From an uncultured Prevotellaceae bacterium (lineage in GTDB: Bacteria; Bacteroidota; Bacteroidia; Bacteroidales; UBA3663), in the NCBI GenBank assembly GCA_900319235.1, contig ONNR01000005.1, positions 124,001-188,000 on the forward strand: a DNA stretch of 64,000 bases, given 5' to 3'. Made by a program: the position numbers and the translations under genes. Shown here one piece after another: positions 9,225 to 16,914 of this stretch (position 1 is its first letter; the number at the start of each line of letters is the position of its first letter). The notes below the pieces were generated by a model. It had not been told where the DNA came from. It saw nothing but the letters and a program-made list of their open reading frames with translations, and did not search any database.

Positions 9225-9428
9225 GATCTGTTTATTTATTGGGATTTAGTATTAATGAGGGCGCAAAGATAAGGATTTTTTGATTTGATTGTGCATTTTT
9301 GCCCTAATATTTTGCTGAAGAATGGGTAAATTCATCGTGTGACACGACAAAAAACAAGCCTGCTCTCCATTATTGTCGCTTATTCGTTGGCCTGTCGCTA
9401 CTATATGACATAATTGAAGCCGAAAAAC

Positions 9429-9459
9429 TTGTGTGCCCCGGACAATCCCCCTATCTTTG
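9429..9459 (+). promoter_or_regulatory. Bacteroidota promoter for the 9502 secreted-protein gene
   Basis: TTG at 9429-9431 and TATCTTTG at 9452-9459, spaced by 20 nt. The start codon is 42 nt downstream. Confidence 0.75.
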
Positions 9460-9501
9460 CACCAGAAAAACAAAATAAAAACTTAAAAATAGTATAAAGA
9501 T

Positions 9502-10062
9502 ATGAAAAAGATGTTCTTGATGGCAGTAGCCGCCATAATGGTTACAATGAGTGCACAGGCAGGAAAGGCTGTTACAGGTATGCGTATGGAAATCGGTGAT
9601 TCGGAGCGAGACCATGCTGAGTATTCCCTCTTCACCTATATGGACGATGACGAGACCTTCGGCTATTATCTCAGCCTCGGACGGGTGACACATATCCTTG
9701 GCCTCATTCGCGATGACATCACCGATGCCTCATTCGATGACATCAAGGAGACCTGCATCTGTCTGGGTGGCACCTATGATGAAGCCTACGCCACGCTCAG
9801 CAGTATGCTTGACCTTTACGATAAGGATGTAGAGACCACGGTAGAGTATAAGAGCCGTGAAGCTGGAAGGGGCGATCGTCTCGGCGATGCAACCACTTCC
9901 ACCTGCATCGTGAAGAAGAAGACATTGGGTGGTAAGCAGTTGATGTTCCTTTATGCCGGTGGTAAGCACGAAACCCACACCTGGCTGCCCAAGCAGGTCG
10001 TCAAGGATTTGCGCCAGGATCTCAAGATCGACAAGAAGCTGCATCCCAAGCATCATCGTTAA
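9502..10062 (+). CDS. Small secreted protein of unknown function
   Basis: 186 aa with a clear signal peptide (MKKMFLMAVAAIMVTMSAQA, cleavage about residue 20). The mature part is acidic in its first half (DDDE, DDIT, DDIK) and basic at the end (KIDKKLHPKHHR). It holds two cysteines close together (CIC) and one more downstream. I recognise no family. It has its own promoter and a hairpin terminator, so it is a stand-alone transcription unit. Confidence 0.7.
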   Translation: MKKMFLMAVAAIMVTMSAQAGKAVTGMRMEIGDSERDHAEYSLFTYMDDDETFGYYLSLGRVTHILGLIRDDITDASFDDIKETCICLGGTYDEAYATLSSMLDLYDKDVETTVEYKSREAGRGDRLGDATTSTCIVKKKTLGGKQLMFLYAGGKHETHTWLPKQVVKDLRQDLKIDKKLHPKHHR

Positions 10063-10082
10063 AGAAATTGATTGAATTAAGC

Positions 10083-10112
10083 CATGTCCTCCAGGGTTTC
10101 TTGGGGGACATG
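10083..10112 (+). terminator. Terminator after the 9502 gene
   Basis: CATGTCCTCCA (10083-10093) pairs with TGGGGGACATG (10102-10112), with one G-U pair, and is followed by a T-rich stretch. Confidence 0.7.
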
Positions 10113-10174
10113 ATTCATTTTTGGCAGAAGTGGTTGTTTTTTTTCGAAAAACACACAAAAAAACAGGAAGAAAT

Positions 10175-10205
10175 TTGGAGATGTGGAAAAAAAGAAGTAT
10201 CTTTG
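10175..10205 (+). promoter_or_regulatory. Bacteroidota promoter for the 10253 small-protein gene
   Basis: TTG at 10175-10177 and TATCTTTG at 10198-10205, spaced by 20 nt, 47 nt before the ATG. Confidence 0.75.
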
Positions 10206-10252
10206 CGGCCACATTTACACATAAATTAAAGTTCAAACGAATAGGAGACATC

Positions 10253-10435
10253 ATGAAACGTATTAGAAAAAGCAAGTCACGCATCACCATCGACGACTTC
10301 GTGAAGGCTATGAAGAAGGCCAATCGCGAAGCCGAGCAGCAGATGCTGGGCCCTGGTTTCCATGCGAAGGACAAGGCCCATCGCTCGAAGAAAATCTACA
10401 CGAGAAAGAACAAACACAAGGGAGAGGAGAACTGA
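10253..10435 (+). CDS. Small, highly basic protein (60 aa), unknown
   Basis: The frame is open further upstream, but those codons overlap the promoter at 10175-10205, so the ATG at 10253 is the likely start. The product of 60 residues is about one third Lys/Arg/His, beginning with KRIRKSKSR and ending in a KKIYTRKNKHKGEEN tail. Its composition suggests nucleic-acid binding, for example to ribosome or nucleoid, but no family is recognised. A tract of TTAACAA repeats follows it. It could be co-transcribed with the sigma-like gene 156 nt downstream. Confidence 0.6.
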   Translation: MKRIRKSKSRITIDDFVKAMKKANREAEQQMLGPGFHAKDKAHRSKKIYTRKNKHKGEEN

Positions 10436-10496
10436 CAATTAACAATTAACAGTTAACAATTAACAATTAAATTAACAGTTAACAATTAACAATTAG
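10436..10496. repeat. Tandem 7-mer AATTAAC repeat
   Basis: About eight near-identical copies of AATTAAC/AGTTAAC in a row. Related tracts occur at 21667-21700, 35134-35175 and 42654-42745, each in a gap before a start codon. Confidence 0.7.
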
Positions 10497-10591
10497 TTGT
10501 CGGCTCGAACGAAATACTTCCAGGTGAAGGTATCGTCCGTTAACTCCTGATATCTCCCATTAACTTCCAGTAACTTCCAAATTATAGTCCT

Positions 10592-11707
10592 ATGGAAACG
10601 AAGAATCTAACCATATTACCAAAGCAGATGATGCGCTACGAGGGTATGACTCCAGCGCAGTTGCTCTCGTTGATCCTGCTTTGCAACGAAGAGAGCTCGG
10701 TGGCATTGTGGTACATGCTTTCGGTGCGCTTTACCGAGAAACTGCAGCTGTGCTATCTGCAGATTAGCCAGGACGTGACATATGACATCAAGACGTTCGA
10801 CGACTACTTGCACGACTTCTACATCTACCTCTACAAGGGTCATCCCGACTATGTGACTGGACCCACGCAGTTCCATTATCTGCAAACTATTTCCGACAAC
10901 ACGAAGGTCGATTCATGGATGCAAAAAAGCTTCCGTCAGTTCATCAGCAACGAACGCCGAGCCTTGAAACAGCTGGCCGAGGCTTTACCGGCCTATGTCC
11001 AGGAGCAGAAGTACCAGCACCTCAAAGATCCGCAGATTGAGCTGACGCGCATCGCCTTCAGCTTGGCGTGGTTCAACCAGTTTGAGCCTGTGCTGAATCG
11101 CTATATCTTCTTCCGAAGCATGAAGAAGAAGGTGACCAAGTCGTTCAATCATCGTGAGGAGCTCAGCGATGAGGAGACAGCCCAGGCGCTGGGTATGAAT
11201 TATGCGACTTATCGTTCGGCGTCGAGTCGATGCTGCAAGGAGGTGCAGCGACTGATGACAGAGATGAAGAAGGAGGATTTCGCCAAGCTCGATGCGAACA
11301 GCCTCCTGCTCGTCGATCGTATCTGCAACATCGATGAAAGGACTCTCGATTCGATTGTCGATAGTCTAATGACGGGGGCTGAGCGCCAGTTGCCGCAGTA
11401 TGCTGATCTGATGGAGGCAAGATTGAGGAAGGAAGAAGAGCACATCAGCTACTCTATTGCACCATCGGAATCGAGCCTGGATATGGATTTCGATATGTCG
11501 GAAGATCTCAAGGCAAGCATTTTTTCCGAAACGGAATCGTTTGGGAACTCGAGAGGTCCTTCTGCAGGTCCTTCTCTGGGAAGAATTTTCGAAAAGCTCA
11601 AGCCAAGCAAAAAGTCTTCTTATACTTCGGAGAAACGACCCCAGCTGCGCAAGAAGACCTTCGTCGAGACATTTGTCGACAACTTCATGTCGTTCCTTTC
11701 AGTTTGA
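10592..11707 (+). CDS. Divergent sigma-70-family-like RNA polymerase factor
   Basis: 371 aa. Residues about 20-95 resemble sigma region 2 (a helical segment ending in FDDYLHDFYIYLYKG). Residues about 190-225 (ELSDEETAQALGMNYATYRSASSRCCKEVQRL) read as a region-4 helix-turn-helix. The last 130 residues are acidic and low in complexity, then strongly basic (KLKPSKKSSYTSEKRPQLRKKTF). No N-terminal region 1.1 is seen. It could be an alternative sigma factor or a sigma-like regulator of its own small regulon. A terminator hairpin follows. Family placement is by motif only; the length and tail are unusual for an ECF sigma factor. Confidence 0.55.
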   Translation: METKNLTILPKQMMRYEGMTPAQLLSLILLCNEESSVALWYMLSVRFTEKLQLCYLQISQDVTYDIKTFDDYLHDFYIYLYKGHPDYVTGPTQFHYLQTISDNTKVDSWMQKSFRQFISNERRALKQLAEALPAYVQEQKYQHLKDPQIELTRIAFSLAWFNQFEPVLNRYIFFRSMKKKVTKSFNHREELSDEETAQALGMNYATYRSASSRCCKEVQRLMTEMKKEDFAKLDANSLLLVDRICNIDERTLDSIVDSLMTGAERQLPQYADLMEARLRKEEEHISYSIAPSESSLDMDFDMSEDLKASIFSETESFGNSRGPSAGPSLGRIFEKLKPSKKSSYTSEKRPQLRKKTFVETFVDNFMSFLSV

Positions 11708-11712
11708 CAAAA

Positions 11713-11747
11713 ATAACGGGAGTCGCCTAATTGGGTGCTCCCGTTAT
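11713..11747 (+). terminator. Terminator after the sigma-like gene
   Basis: ATAACGGGAG (11713-11722) pairs perfectly with CTCCCGTTAT (11738-11747). It lies between convergent genes and may serve both. Confidence 0.7.
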
Positions 11748-11780
11748 CATTTCTCCATTCCTGTTCTTCAACCAAGTCCT

Positions 11781-12461
11781 TTACGCCTTGTCGTCATCAT
11801 CGGCGAAGTAATTGTCCATGTCGGCGAGTTTCTTGCGCATTTTCTGTGACGCTTCGGATGATGGAGCCCAGAAACTGCAGCAGTGAACAGCTCCCATGAA
11901 GCGGTCACGCGAACGTCTTTCCTTTGCGAACATCTCACGGGTGCCTGCTTCGTCCTGAACAAAGTTCATCGCATTCTTGATGTTCATGGTCTTGGCCACT
12001 TCGATGGCATCCTGATTGGCTCCGATGTAGGTGAAGAGCCAGCCTTTGGATTTCATCTCTTCAACGATGCGGCTGATGTCGCGGCTTGTGAACTCGTGCG
12101 AGTCGTTCTCGTAGCCGTCGGTGATGATGGTGACGAGCACGGAGTCGGTTTCGGCGACATTCTTCTTCAGATGATTGACCGAGAGACCGATGGCATCGTA
12201 GAGTGGGGTGCAGGTGCCGGGATTGTAATCCTTGGGCTCCAGGTCCTTGACGTTGGCGATGGGTTCGCAGTCGCGGACAAACTTGATGGAACCCGTCTGG
12301 AAGGGCACAAAGGTGACATACTGCTCCTGTTCGGGATACTTCTCCTGTGCACGACGGATGGTCTGGAGGGTTTCGTTGACACCGGTGAGGGCCTGACGTT
12401 CGATGCAGCTCATTGAACCGCTCTCGTCGAGGATGATGAGGTTGAATACGCGAGTTTTCAT
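11781..12461 (-). CDS. VWA-domain protein
   Basis: 226 aa from the ATG at 12461. An in-frame upstream extension (25 codons, AT-rich) is less likely to be translated. The start MKTRVFNLIILDESGSMS gives the metal-ion site DxSxS at residues 10-14 (DESGSMS), with the later Thr and Asp (CTPLYDAI; TIITDGYEND) of a complete VWA fold. No signal peptide, so it is cytoplasmic. The C-terminus ends in an acidic stretch (NYFADDDDKA). The partner is unknown. It sits head-to-head with the dynamin-like GTPase gene, with a 255-bp shared upstream region. Confidence 0.8.
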   Translation of the reverse strand: MKTRVFNLIILDESGSMSCIERQALTGVNETLQTIRRAQEKYPEQEQYVTFVPFQTGSIKFVRDCEPIANVKDLEPKDYNPGTCTPLYDAIGLSVNHLKKNVAETDSVLVTIITDGYENDSHEFTSRDISRIVEEMKSKGWLFTYIGANQDAIEVAKTMNIKNAMNFVQDEAGTREMFAKERRSRDRFMGAVHCCSFWAPSSEASQKMRKKLADMDNYFADDDDKA

Positions 12462-12596
12462 TTTACTTGAGTTTTTTAATTGTTGGATAATTGTTATTTG
12501 TTGATTTGTCGTTAGTCGATTTCTTTCGCTTTTCAACTATATGTAGCAGAAAAAAGTGAGATGTTGCAAGAAAAAGCGAAAAAATTTTGGAAAAAG

Positions 12597-12627
12597 TTGT
12601 TCGAATGATAAAAATGGGTTATCTTTG
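12597..12627 (+). promoter_or_regulatory. Bacteroidota promoter for the dynamin-like GTPase gene
   Basis: TTG at 12597-12599 and TATCTTTG at 12620-12627, 20 nt apart. The leader of about 85 nt contains two mutually exclusive small hairpins: CCCC/GGGG (12648-12651 with 12663-12666) and ACCTTT/AAAGGT (12657-12662 with 12672-12677). Confidence 0.75.
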
Positions 12628-12716
12628 CGCCATTGACAATGTTTTTACCCCGATAAACCTTTGGGGAATAGAAAGGTCAAAATGCAGAGAAAGGAAAAAC
12701 TTTTTTATCCAATAGC

Positions 12717-14630
12717 ATGGCAAATATCCCGAATACAAGTCTGGAGCTGCTCGAAAAGACAGCGGCAAGGGTGAGCGACCGACTGAAAACGATTGCCCAC
12801 GATACCGATATTGCATGGAATGCCGAACTTGATGCACAGATGCATCTTCTGCTGAATCGTGCAGAGGAAGTGCACAGCAAGGCGTTTGTGGTGATTGTGG
12901 TAGGACCCGTGAAGTCGGGCAAATCCACTTTCGTCAATGCCCTGGCCCATGCGCATGTCAGCCCTACCCACTTCCTCGAATGTACGGTGCGTCCTTCAGT
13001 CATCTCACAATGCAAGGCGGGGGAGGAGTGTAGTATCACCACTTTTCGTCAGACTGAACTCGACCCCGAAGCTTCGAAAGCAGACCATGTAGAGGCCATC
13101 ATCGACTACATCAAGGGCTTGAGTTACGCCGACCTCTCGGGTCTTGAGGTGCGCCACTATCCGCTCAACGAGGAGAACCTCACTGAACACGTCGAGCAGC
13201 CGATTGATAACAAAGTAGTTCGCGTCACGACCGATAACGTGCTGACCAGCATCACAGCTCCCGGTGGCGACTTCCTAGGTCAAGATATATTTCTGGTAGA
13301 TATGCCGGGCTTCGACGGCTTGAATGCCAACCTCGAGGACAAGGCTTATCCCATCATCACCCATCGTGCCGACCTGGTCATCTTCATCCAGAGCTCCAAT
13401 TCGGCCATCTCGAAGATCTCGAGTGACTTCTTCGACATCCTGCGTGAGGGTAATGGTTCTGCACCAGTATGCCTGATTCATAATTACTTTGAGTCGGCCT
13501 ATTGGCGCACACAGGAGGAACAGCAGCGTGCCATCCGAGGCCAGATGGAGAAGGCCAAGGAGATTATTCGCCAACGCGGCTTCAACCTTCCCGATGCCAA
13601 CTGCTTCTCAATCAACCTGGGCAAGGTGGCTGACAATCGCGAGGAGGCCTACGGAAAGGAGGTCCTTCCAGAATATCGTACAGAACTTGAGGCTGCCACA
13701 GCATCTTTTGGCACGATTGAGAAGGAACTCTATCAGCACGTCATCAGCAGCCAGCATACCACACGTCTGAACAACTGTCTGGGTCGTATCCGATACGAAA
13801 AGGAACTGCTCTGCAAGATGATCGACGAGCAATTGGCGAAGTTCGAAACCGCGCGAGGACGTTACCACAGCGCCGAACAGGAACTCGATGCCATTCGTGA
13901 AGACCATCAACTCGTTTATTCGCGAGCAGCCTTCCCCCTGCATTTTACGGCCGACGATCTGGCCAGCAGCCTCGATGGCATTGCCAACGTGACCATGAGC
14001 CAGCAACTGACCATGGGCACCAAATACAATGGCGCAACGGCTCGAGGCATTGTCACTTCTATGTTGGGTATGTTTGCGCAGACGGTCAAGAACTATGTCG
14101 ATAACCACGTTTCGATGTCCGACTATCTGGCCAAGATCAATGCTATGACCGAGAGCCGATATCTGGAGATTCGCAATGCATTGGATCGTGTGGGCGGCAT
14201 CCAGATCAAACCATTGACAGGTTTCAAGGACGAGGAACTGAAGCCCATCGATATGAGTGTGGTTTCGAAGGCCTATGACGTGGAGCAGAAGATTGGTGAC
14301 ACTTACCTCATCGATCGCTATAACTATGAACGTATGCGCAGCATGATGAACGATGCCAAGATGACAGTCATTGGTGTGACGCAGCCTTCAGAGCCTGGCA
14401 TCTATCGCGGCGGCTGCCTGCAGACGACGATCTTGCCTCGCGTTCAAGAGGAGGTGGAGCAATGCCTCCAGGACATCATTCGCAAGCGCAGCGAGGCCTA
14501 TTCGAAGCTGCTGGAAGAGAAACGAAGCGAAGTGCTCGCCAGCATCATTCCCGATTTTGATCAGGTGGATGCCCGCATCACGGCGCTCAAAACGCTCAAG
14601 ACAAAGTTAGAAGGAATACAATTTACGTAA
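12717..14630 (+). CDS. Dynamin-like large GTPase
   Basis: 637 aa. The GTPase domain occupies about residues 50-330, with the P-loop GPVKSGKSTFVN at about 63-74, a switch-type threonine region near 95-105 and the G3 motif DMPGFDG near 197. A long helical region follows (EKELLCKMIDEQLAKFETARGRYHSAEQELDAIRED and onward) to a C-terminal coiled coil (QCLQDIIRKRSEAYSKLLEEKRSEVLASII). This layout is that of bacterial dynamin-family proteins, which remodel or tether membranes. No transmembrane segment is seen. The next gene codes for a DUF697 membrane protein, a likely partner, as for YcjX/YcjF in proteobacteria. The two genes are separated by an inverted-repeat element. Confidence 0.8.
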   Translation: MANIPNTSLELLEKTAARVSDRLKTIAHDTDIAWNAELDAQMHLLLNRAEEVHSKAFVVIVVGPVKSGKSTFVNALAHAHVSPTHFLECTVRPSVISQCKAGEECSITTFRQTELDPEASKADHVEAIIDYIKGLSYADLSGLEVRHYPLNEENLTEHVEQPIDNKVVRVTTDNVLTSITAPGGDFLGQDIFLVDMPGFDGLNANLEDKAYPIITHRADLVIFIQSSNSAISKISSDFFDILREGNGSAPVCLIHNYFESAYWRTQEEQQRAIRGQMEKAKEIIRQRGFNLPDANCFSINLGKVADNREEAYGKEVLPEYRTELEAATASFGTIEKELYQHVISSQHTTRLNNCLGRIRYEKELLCKMIDEQLAKFETARGRYHSAEQELDAIREDHQLVYSRAAFPLHFTADDLASSLDGIANVTMSQQLTMGTKYNGATARGIVTSMLGMFAQTVKNYVDNHVSMSDYLAKINAMTESRYLEIRNALDRVGGIQIKPLTGFKDEELKPIDMSVVSKAYDVEQKIGDTYLIDRYNYERMRSMMNDAKMTVIGVTQPSEPGIYRGGCLQTTILPRVQEEVEQCLQDIIRKRSEAYSKLLEEKRSEVLASIIPDFDQVDARITALKTLKTKLEGIQFT

Positions 14631-14770
14631 TATTAAGGGATAATTAGGGATACTTGGGGATATTAAGGGAAATTTAGGGACGATACATTCGCCTTGTCGG
14701 AAATGGGACCCAAGAAAACATACGTCCCTTCATATCCTTTAAAATCCCTTAGAATCCCTTAGAATCTTTA
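14631..14770. repeat. Long inverted-repeat element, copy 1
   Basis: A core at 14676-14729 begins AGGGACG and ends CGTCCCT. It is flanked on the left by 10-mer repeats of the type TTAAGGGATA and on the right by their inverted complements. The reverse complement of this core matches the core at 36501-36552 almost base for base. The two flanks plus core could fold into a long hairpin in the GTPase-DUF697 transcript. Confidence 0.8.
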
Positions 14771-14782
14771 TTGTAATTTATT

Positions 14783-15940
14783 ATGAAGCGAAACATCATC
14801 ATTACTCTGGCTATCATCCTGGGCATCATCGTGCTGATGTTCATCGGTGACGTGATTACCATCGGCGAGAAGTTGTCGAGAGTCACGCACTTGTGGTGGA
14901 TGGAATATGCGTTCTATGCGCTCATCCTTATGGCATTCTGCTGGCTCGTGATACGTCCTATCGTCAAGTTGCATCGCACTCCCGAATTGCCAAGTCTGAA
15001 CCATGAGGGCGTGAACAATGTGGTGGAGTTGAAGAAGTTCGGCGCTCGCCTGGCTGAGAACTGCAACTACATCTCGGACGAAAAGATGCGTGTGGATCAT
15101 CAACTGCAACTGCGCAACGACGTGCAGCAATGGCACGATGAGCAGAACCTGCGTGTGGTGATCGATCGTGAGGTGCAGCTGCGATTGCATGGCGACGCTG
15201 CCCTGGGAGTACGAGGCATCGACCCGCTGGTGAGGCAATGGGCGCAGACAGTGTTCATGGTAACGGCTGTTTCGCCGAGCAGCAAGGTGGATACTTTGTC
15301 GTGCCTTGTGCTCGACTATACGATGGTGAAGGAACTGATTCTGGCCACAGGTTATCGTCCCACCTATCCCCAGTTGATGCGACTCTATTGGCGCATCCTC
15401 ATCACGGCCGTTCTTTCGTGGTGTGTGTCGGAGGCTTTGCATGGAGTGGGCGACATCAAACCCTTCTCACTCTTTGCAGGGGGTGTAGATGGCGCCGATG
15501 TGAACGTGGGAGAAGTGGCTGATGGTACAGAGGTCACGGTAGATGGTGCCGATGTGGCTGTCGATGGTTCTGATGTTGTGGTAGATGCCGGCGACATCGA
15601 CCCTGAGGCCGAGTCGGGCTTCTCGTTGGGAGCTATCCTGCGTAACTTCAAGATCCCGGGCATCATTGCTGGTCCTGCCATCGACGGTGCGGTAAATGCA
15701 TTGATGACGCTGCGTATCGGCTATGTGGCTCGTACTTACCTTATGGAGGGTGCAGCTGCTATGCACGACAGCACGGCCCGACGCAATGTGAAGCGCCAGG
15801 CCGTAGTGGATTCGATGAAGAATTTGCCCGAAGTGGTGATTCAAGGAAGCAAGGGTGTCGGAACAGGGTTGACCAAGTTCTTCGTCACCTTCTTCGGCTC
15901 ACCGATTTGGGAGAAATATAAGGCTAAGAATCCCTTATAA
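14783..15940 (+). CDS. DUF697/YcjF-like inner-membrane protein
   Basis: 385 aa. Two membrane helices near the N-terminus (about 5-25 and 38-60) are followed by a soluble region, then a DUF697-like section (TAVSPSSKVDTLSCLVLDYTMVKELILATGYRP, RILITAVLSWC, IPGIIAGPAIDGAVNALMTLRIGYVAR). Inserted at about residues 238-275 is an acidic stretch built on repeats of DGADV/DGSDV that I would not expect in the family. Its stop overlaps the convergent NUDIX gene by 6 nt. With the upstream dynamin-like GTPase it forms a probable two-gene membrane module. Function not established; stress-related roles have been proposed for YcjX/YcjF relatives. Confidence 0.7.
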   Translation: MKRNIIITLAIILGIIVLMFIGDVITIGEKLSRVTHLWWMEYAFYALILMAFCWLVIRPIVKLHRTPELPSLNHEGVNNVVELKKFGARLAENCNYISDEKMRVDHQLQLRNDVQQWHDEQNLRVVIDREVQLRLHGDAALGVRGIDPLVRQWAQTVFMVTAVSPSSKVDTLSCLVLDYTMVKELILATGYRPTYPQLMRLYWRILITAVLSWCVSEALHGVGDIKPFSLFAGGVDGADVNVGEVADGTEVTVDGADVAVDGSDVVVDAGDIDPEAESGFSLGAILRNFKIPGIIAGPAIDGAVNALMTLRIGYVARTYLMEGAAAMHDSTARRNVKRQAVVDSMKNLPEVVIQGSKGVGTGLTKFFVTFFGSPIWEKYKAKNPL

Positions 15941-16747
15941 CTGATTCAGTTTCTCAATTACCTCGGCATCGGCATCGCACCATTCGAGACCCTTCATTTC
16001 CTCGGGGGTGAGCCAGCGATGGTCGCGATGTTCGCGACGCGTGAATTTCTCGCTCTTGCCGGAACAGAGGTAGCACGACAGGGTGAGTGAGAAGTCGGGG
16101 TAGTCGTGGTTGACGGTGATGAAATGACGGTCGATGGTGGCTTCGTAATCCAGTTCCTCCTTCAGTTCGCGAGCCAGTGCCTCCTGCTCGTTTTCGCCTT
16201 TCTCTACCTTGCCGCCCGGGAACTCCCAGTGGAAGCTGGTGTAATGGTGGCGTGTCTGATCCTTTTGCGTGCAGAGGAAACGCGTGTTCTTCGAAAGAAT
16301 ATTGGGCTCGCCAGGTTTAACCACGTGGATGATGGCAGCCACGACGTGATAGTGACGCCAGGTTTCCTTGTGCCATAGTTCGTAGACTTTCGACATGAGC
16401 TGGTAGTCCTGGCTTTCGGGGGTACAACCATTTTGTGTCATGCTGAAGATGACATCGAGGTTGGGGGCGATGATGTCAATGCGGAAACTGAACTGACCTT
16501 TGTCATCCTTGGCGGTCTCAAAGCGTTCGAACCACACGCGGCGGATGTCTTTCCAACGGTACATCTTGTTCTTCTTCTCTCCATGTCGTGAAAGCAGGTA
16601 GATGCCGTCTTCATGTACACGGAGTTCCTGGACATAGTAGCGGGCCAGACGATGCTGGGCCAGTCCGAGCCGGATGGCAATCTTGGTCATCAACGGGATG
16701 TTTTCGGTCATGTACGAACCGATGAGTTTACCTAATGTCTTTTCCAT
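15935..16747 (-). CDS. NUDIX hydrolase with an extra N-terminal domain
   Basis: 270 aa. The C-terminal 140 residues are a MutT-like NUDIX domain with the box GGKVEKGENEQEALARELKEEL at about 176-197 (the GX5EX7REUXEE pattern is complete), preceded by HWEFPGG. This resembles 8-oxo-dGTP or related pyrophosphohydrolases. The first 120 residues are a separate domain (HEDGIYLLSRHGEKKNKMYRWKDIRRVWF...FRIDIIAPNLDVIFSM) that looks like a small beta-rich, PH-like fold. I do not recognise its family. Its promoter (16807-16837) lies back-to-back with that of the xpt-guaD fusion gene. Confidence 0.82.
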   Translation of the reverse strand: MEKTLGKLIGSYMTENIPLMTKIAIRLGLAQHRLARYYVQELRVHEDGIYLLSRHGEKKNKMYRWKDIRRVWFERFETAKDDKGQFSFRIDIIAPNLDVIFSMTQNGCTPESQDYQLMSKVYELWHKETWRHYHVVAAIIHVVKPGEPNILSKNTRFLCTQKDQTRHHYTSFHWEFPGGKVEKGENEQEALARELKEELDYEATIDRHFITVNHDYPDFSLTLSCYLCSGKSEKFTRREHRDHRWLTPEEMKGLEWCDADAEVIEKLNQL

Positions 16748-16806
16748 AGTATATTCAATTAATAGTTAATAATAAACAATTTACAAATAAGCCTTTAATG
16801 GTGCTG

Positions 16807-16837
16807 CAAATATAAGGTATTTTGATGAATAATGCAA
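16807..16837 (-). promoter_or_regulatory. Bacteroidota promoter for the NUDIX gene
   Basis: Minus strand: TATATTTG (16807-16814) and TTG (16835-16837), 20 nt apart. Confidence 0.65.
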
Positions 16838-16854
16838 GAATTTTGGCAAAAAAT

Positions 16855-16885
16855 TTGGGAGAAATGCATTATTTGTGTATCTTTG
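16855..16885 (+). promoter_or_regulatory. Bacteroidota promoter for xpt-guaD
   Basis: TTG at 16855-16857 and TATCTTTG at 16878-16885, 20 nt apart. The ATG is 29 nt after the box, which leaves no room for a purine riboswitch. Confidence 0.78.
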
Positions 16886-16914
16886 TGCCCAGATAACCTA
16901 AAAATATATTTATT

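Noticed and set aside
11781..15940. The VWA, dynamin-like and DUF697 genes as one defence operon.
   Set aside because: The VWA gene is on the opposite strand with its own upstream region, and no nuclease, toxin or sensor gene is present. Only the GTPase-DUF697 pair is supported.
16886..16914. Purine riboswitch ahead of the xpt-guaD fusion.
   Set aside because: The leader is only about 20-25 nt, too short for a riboswitch aptamer.
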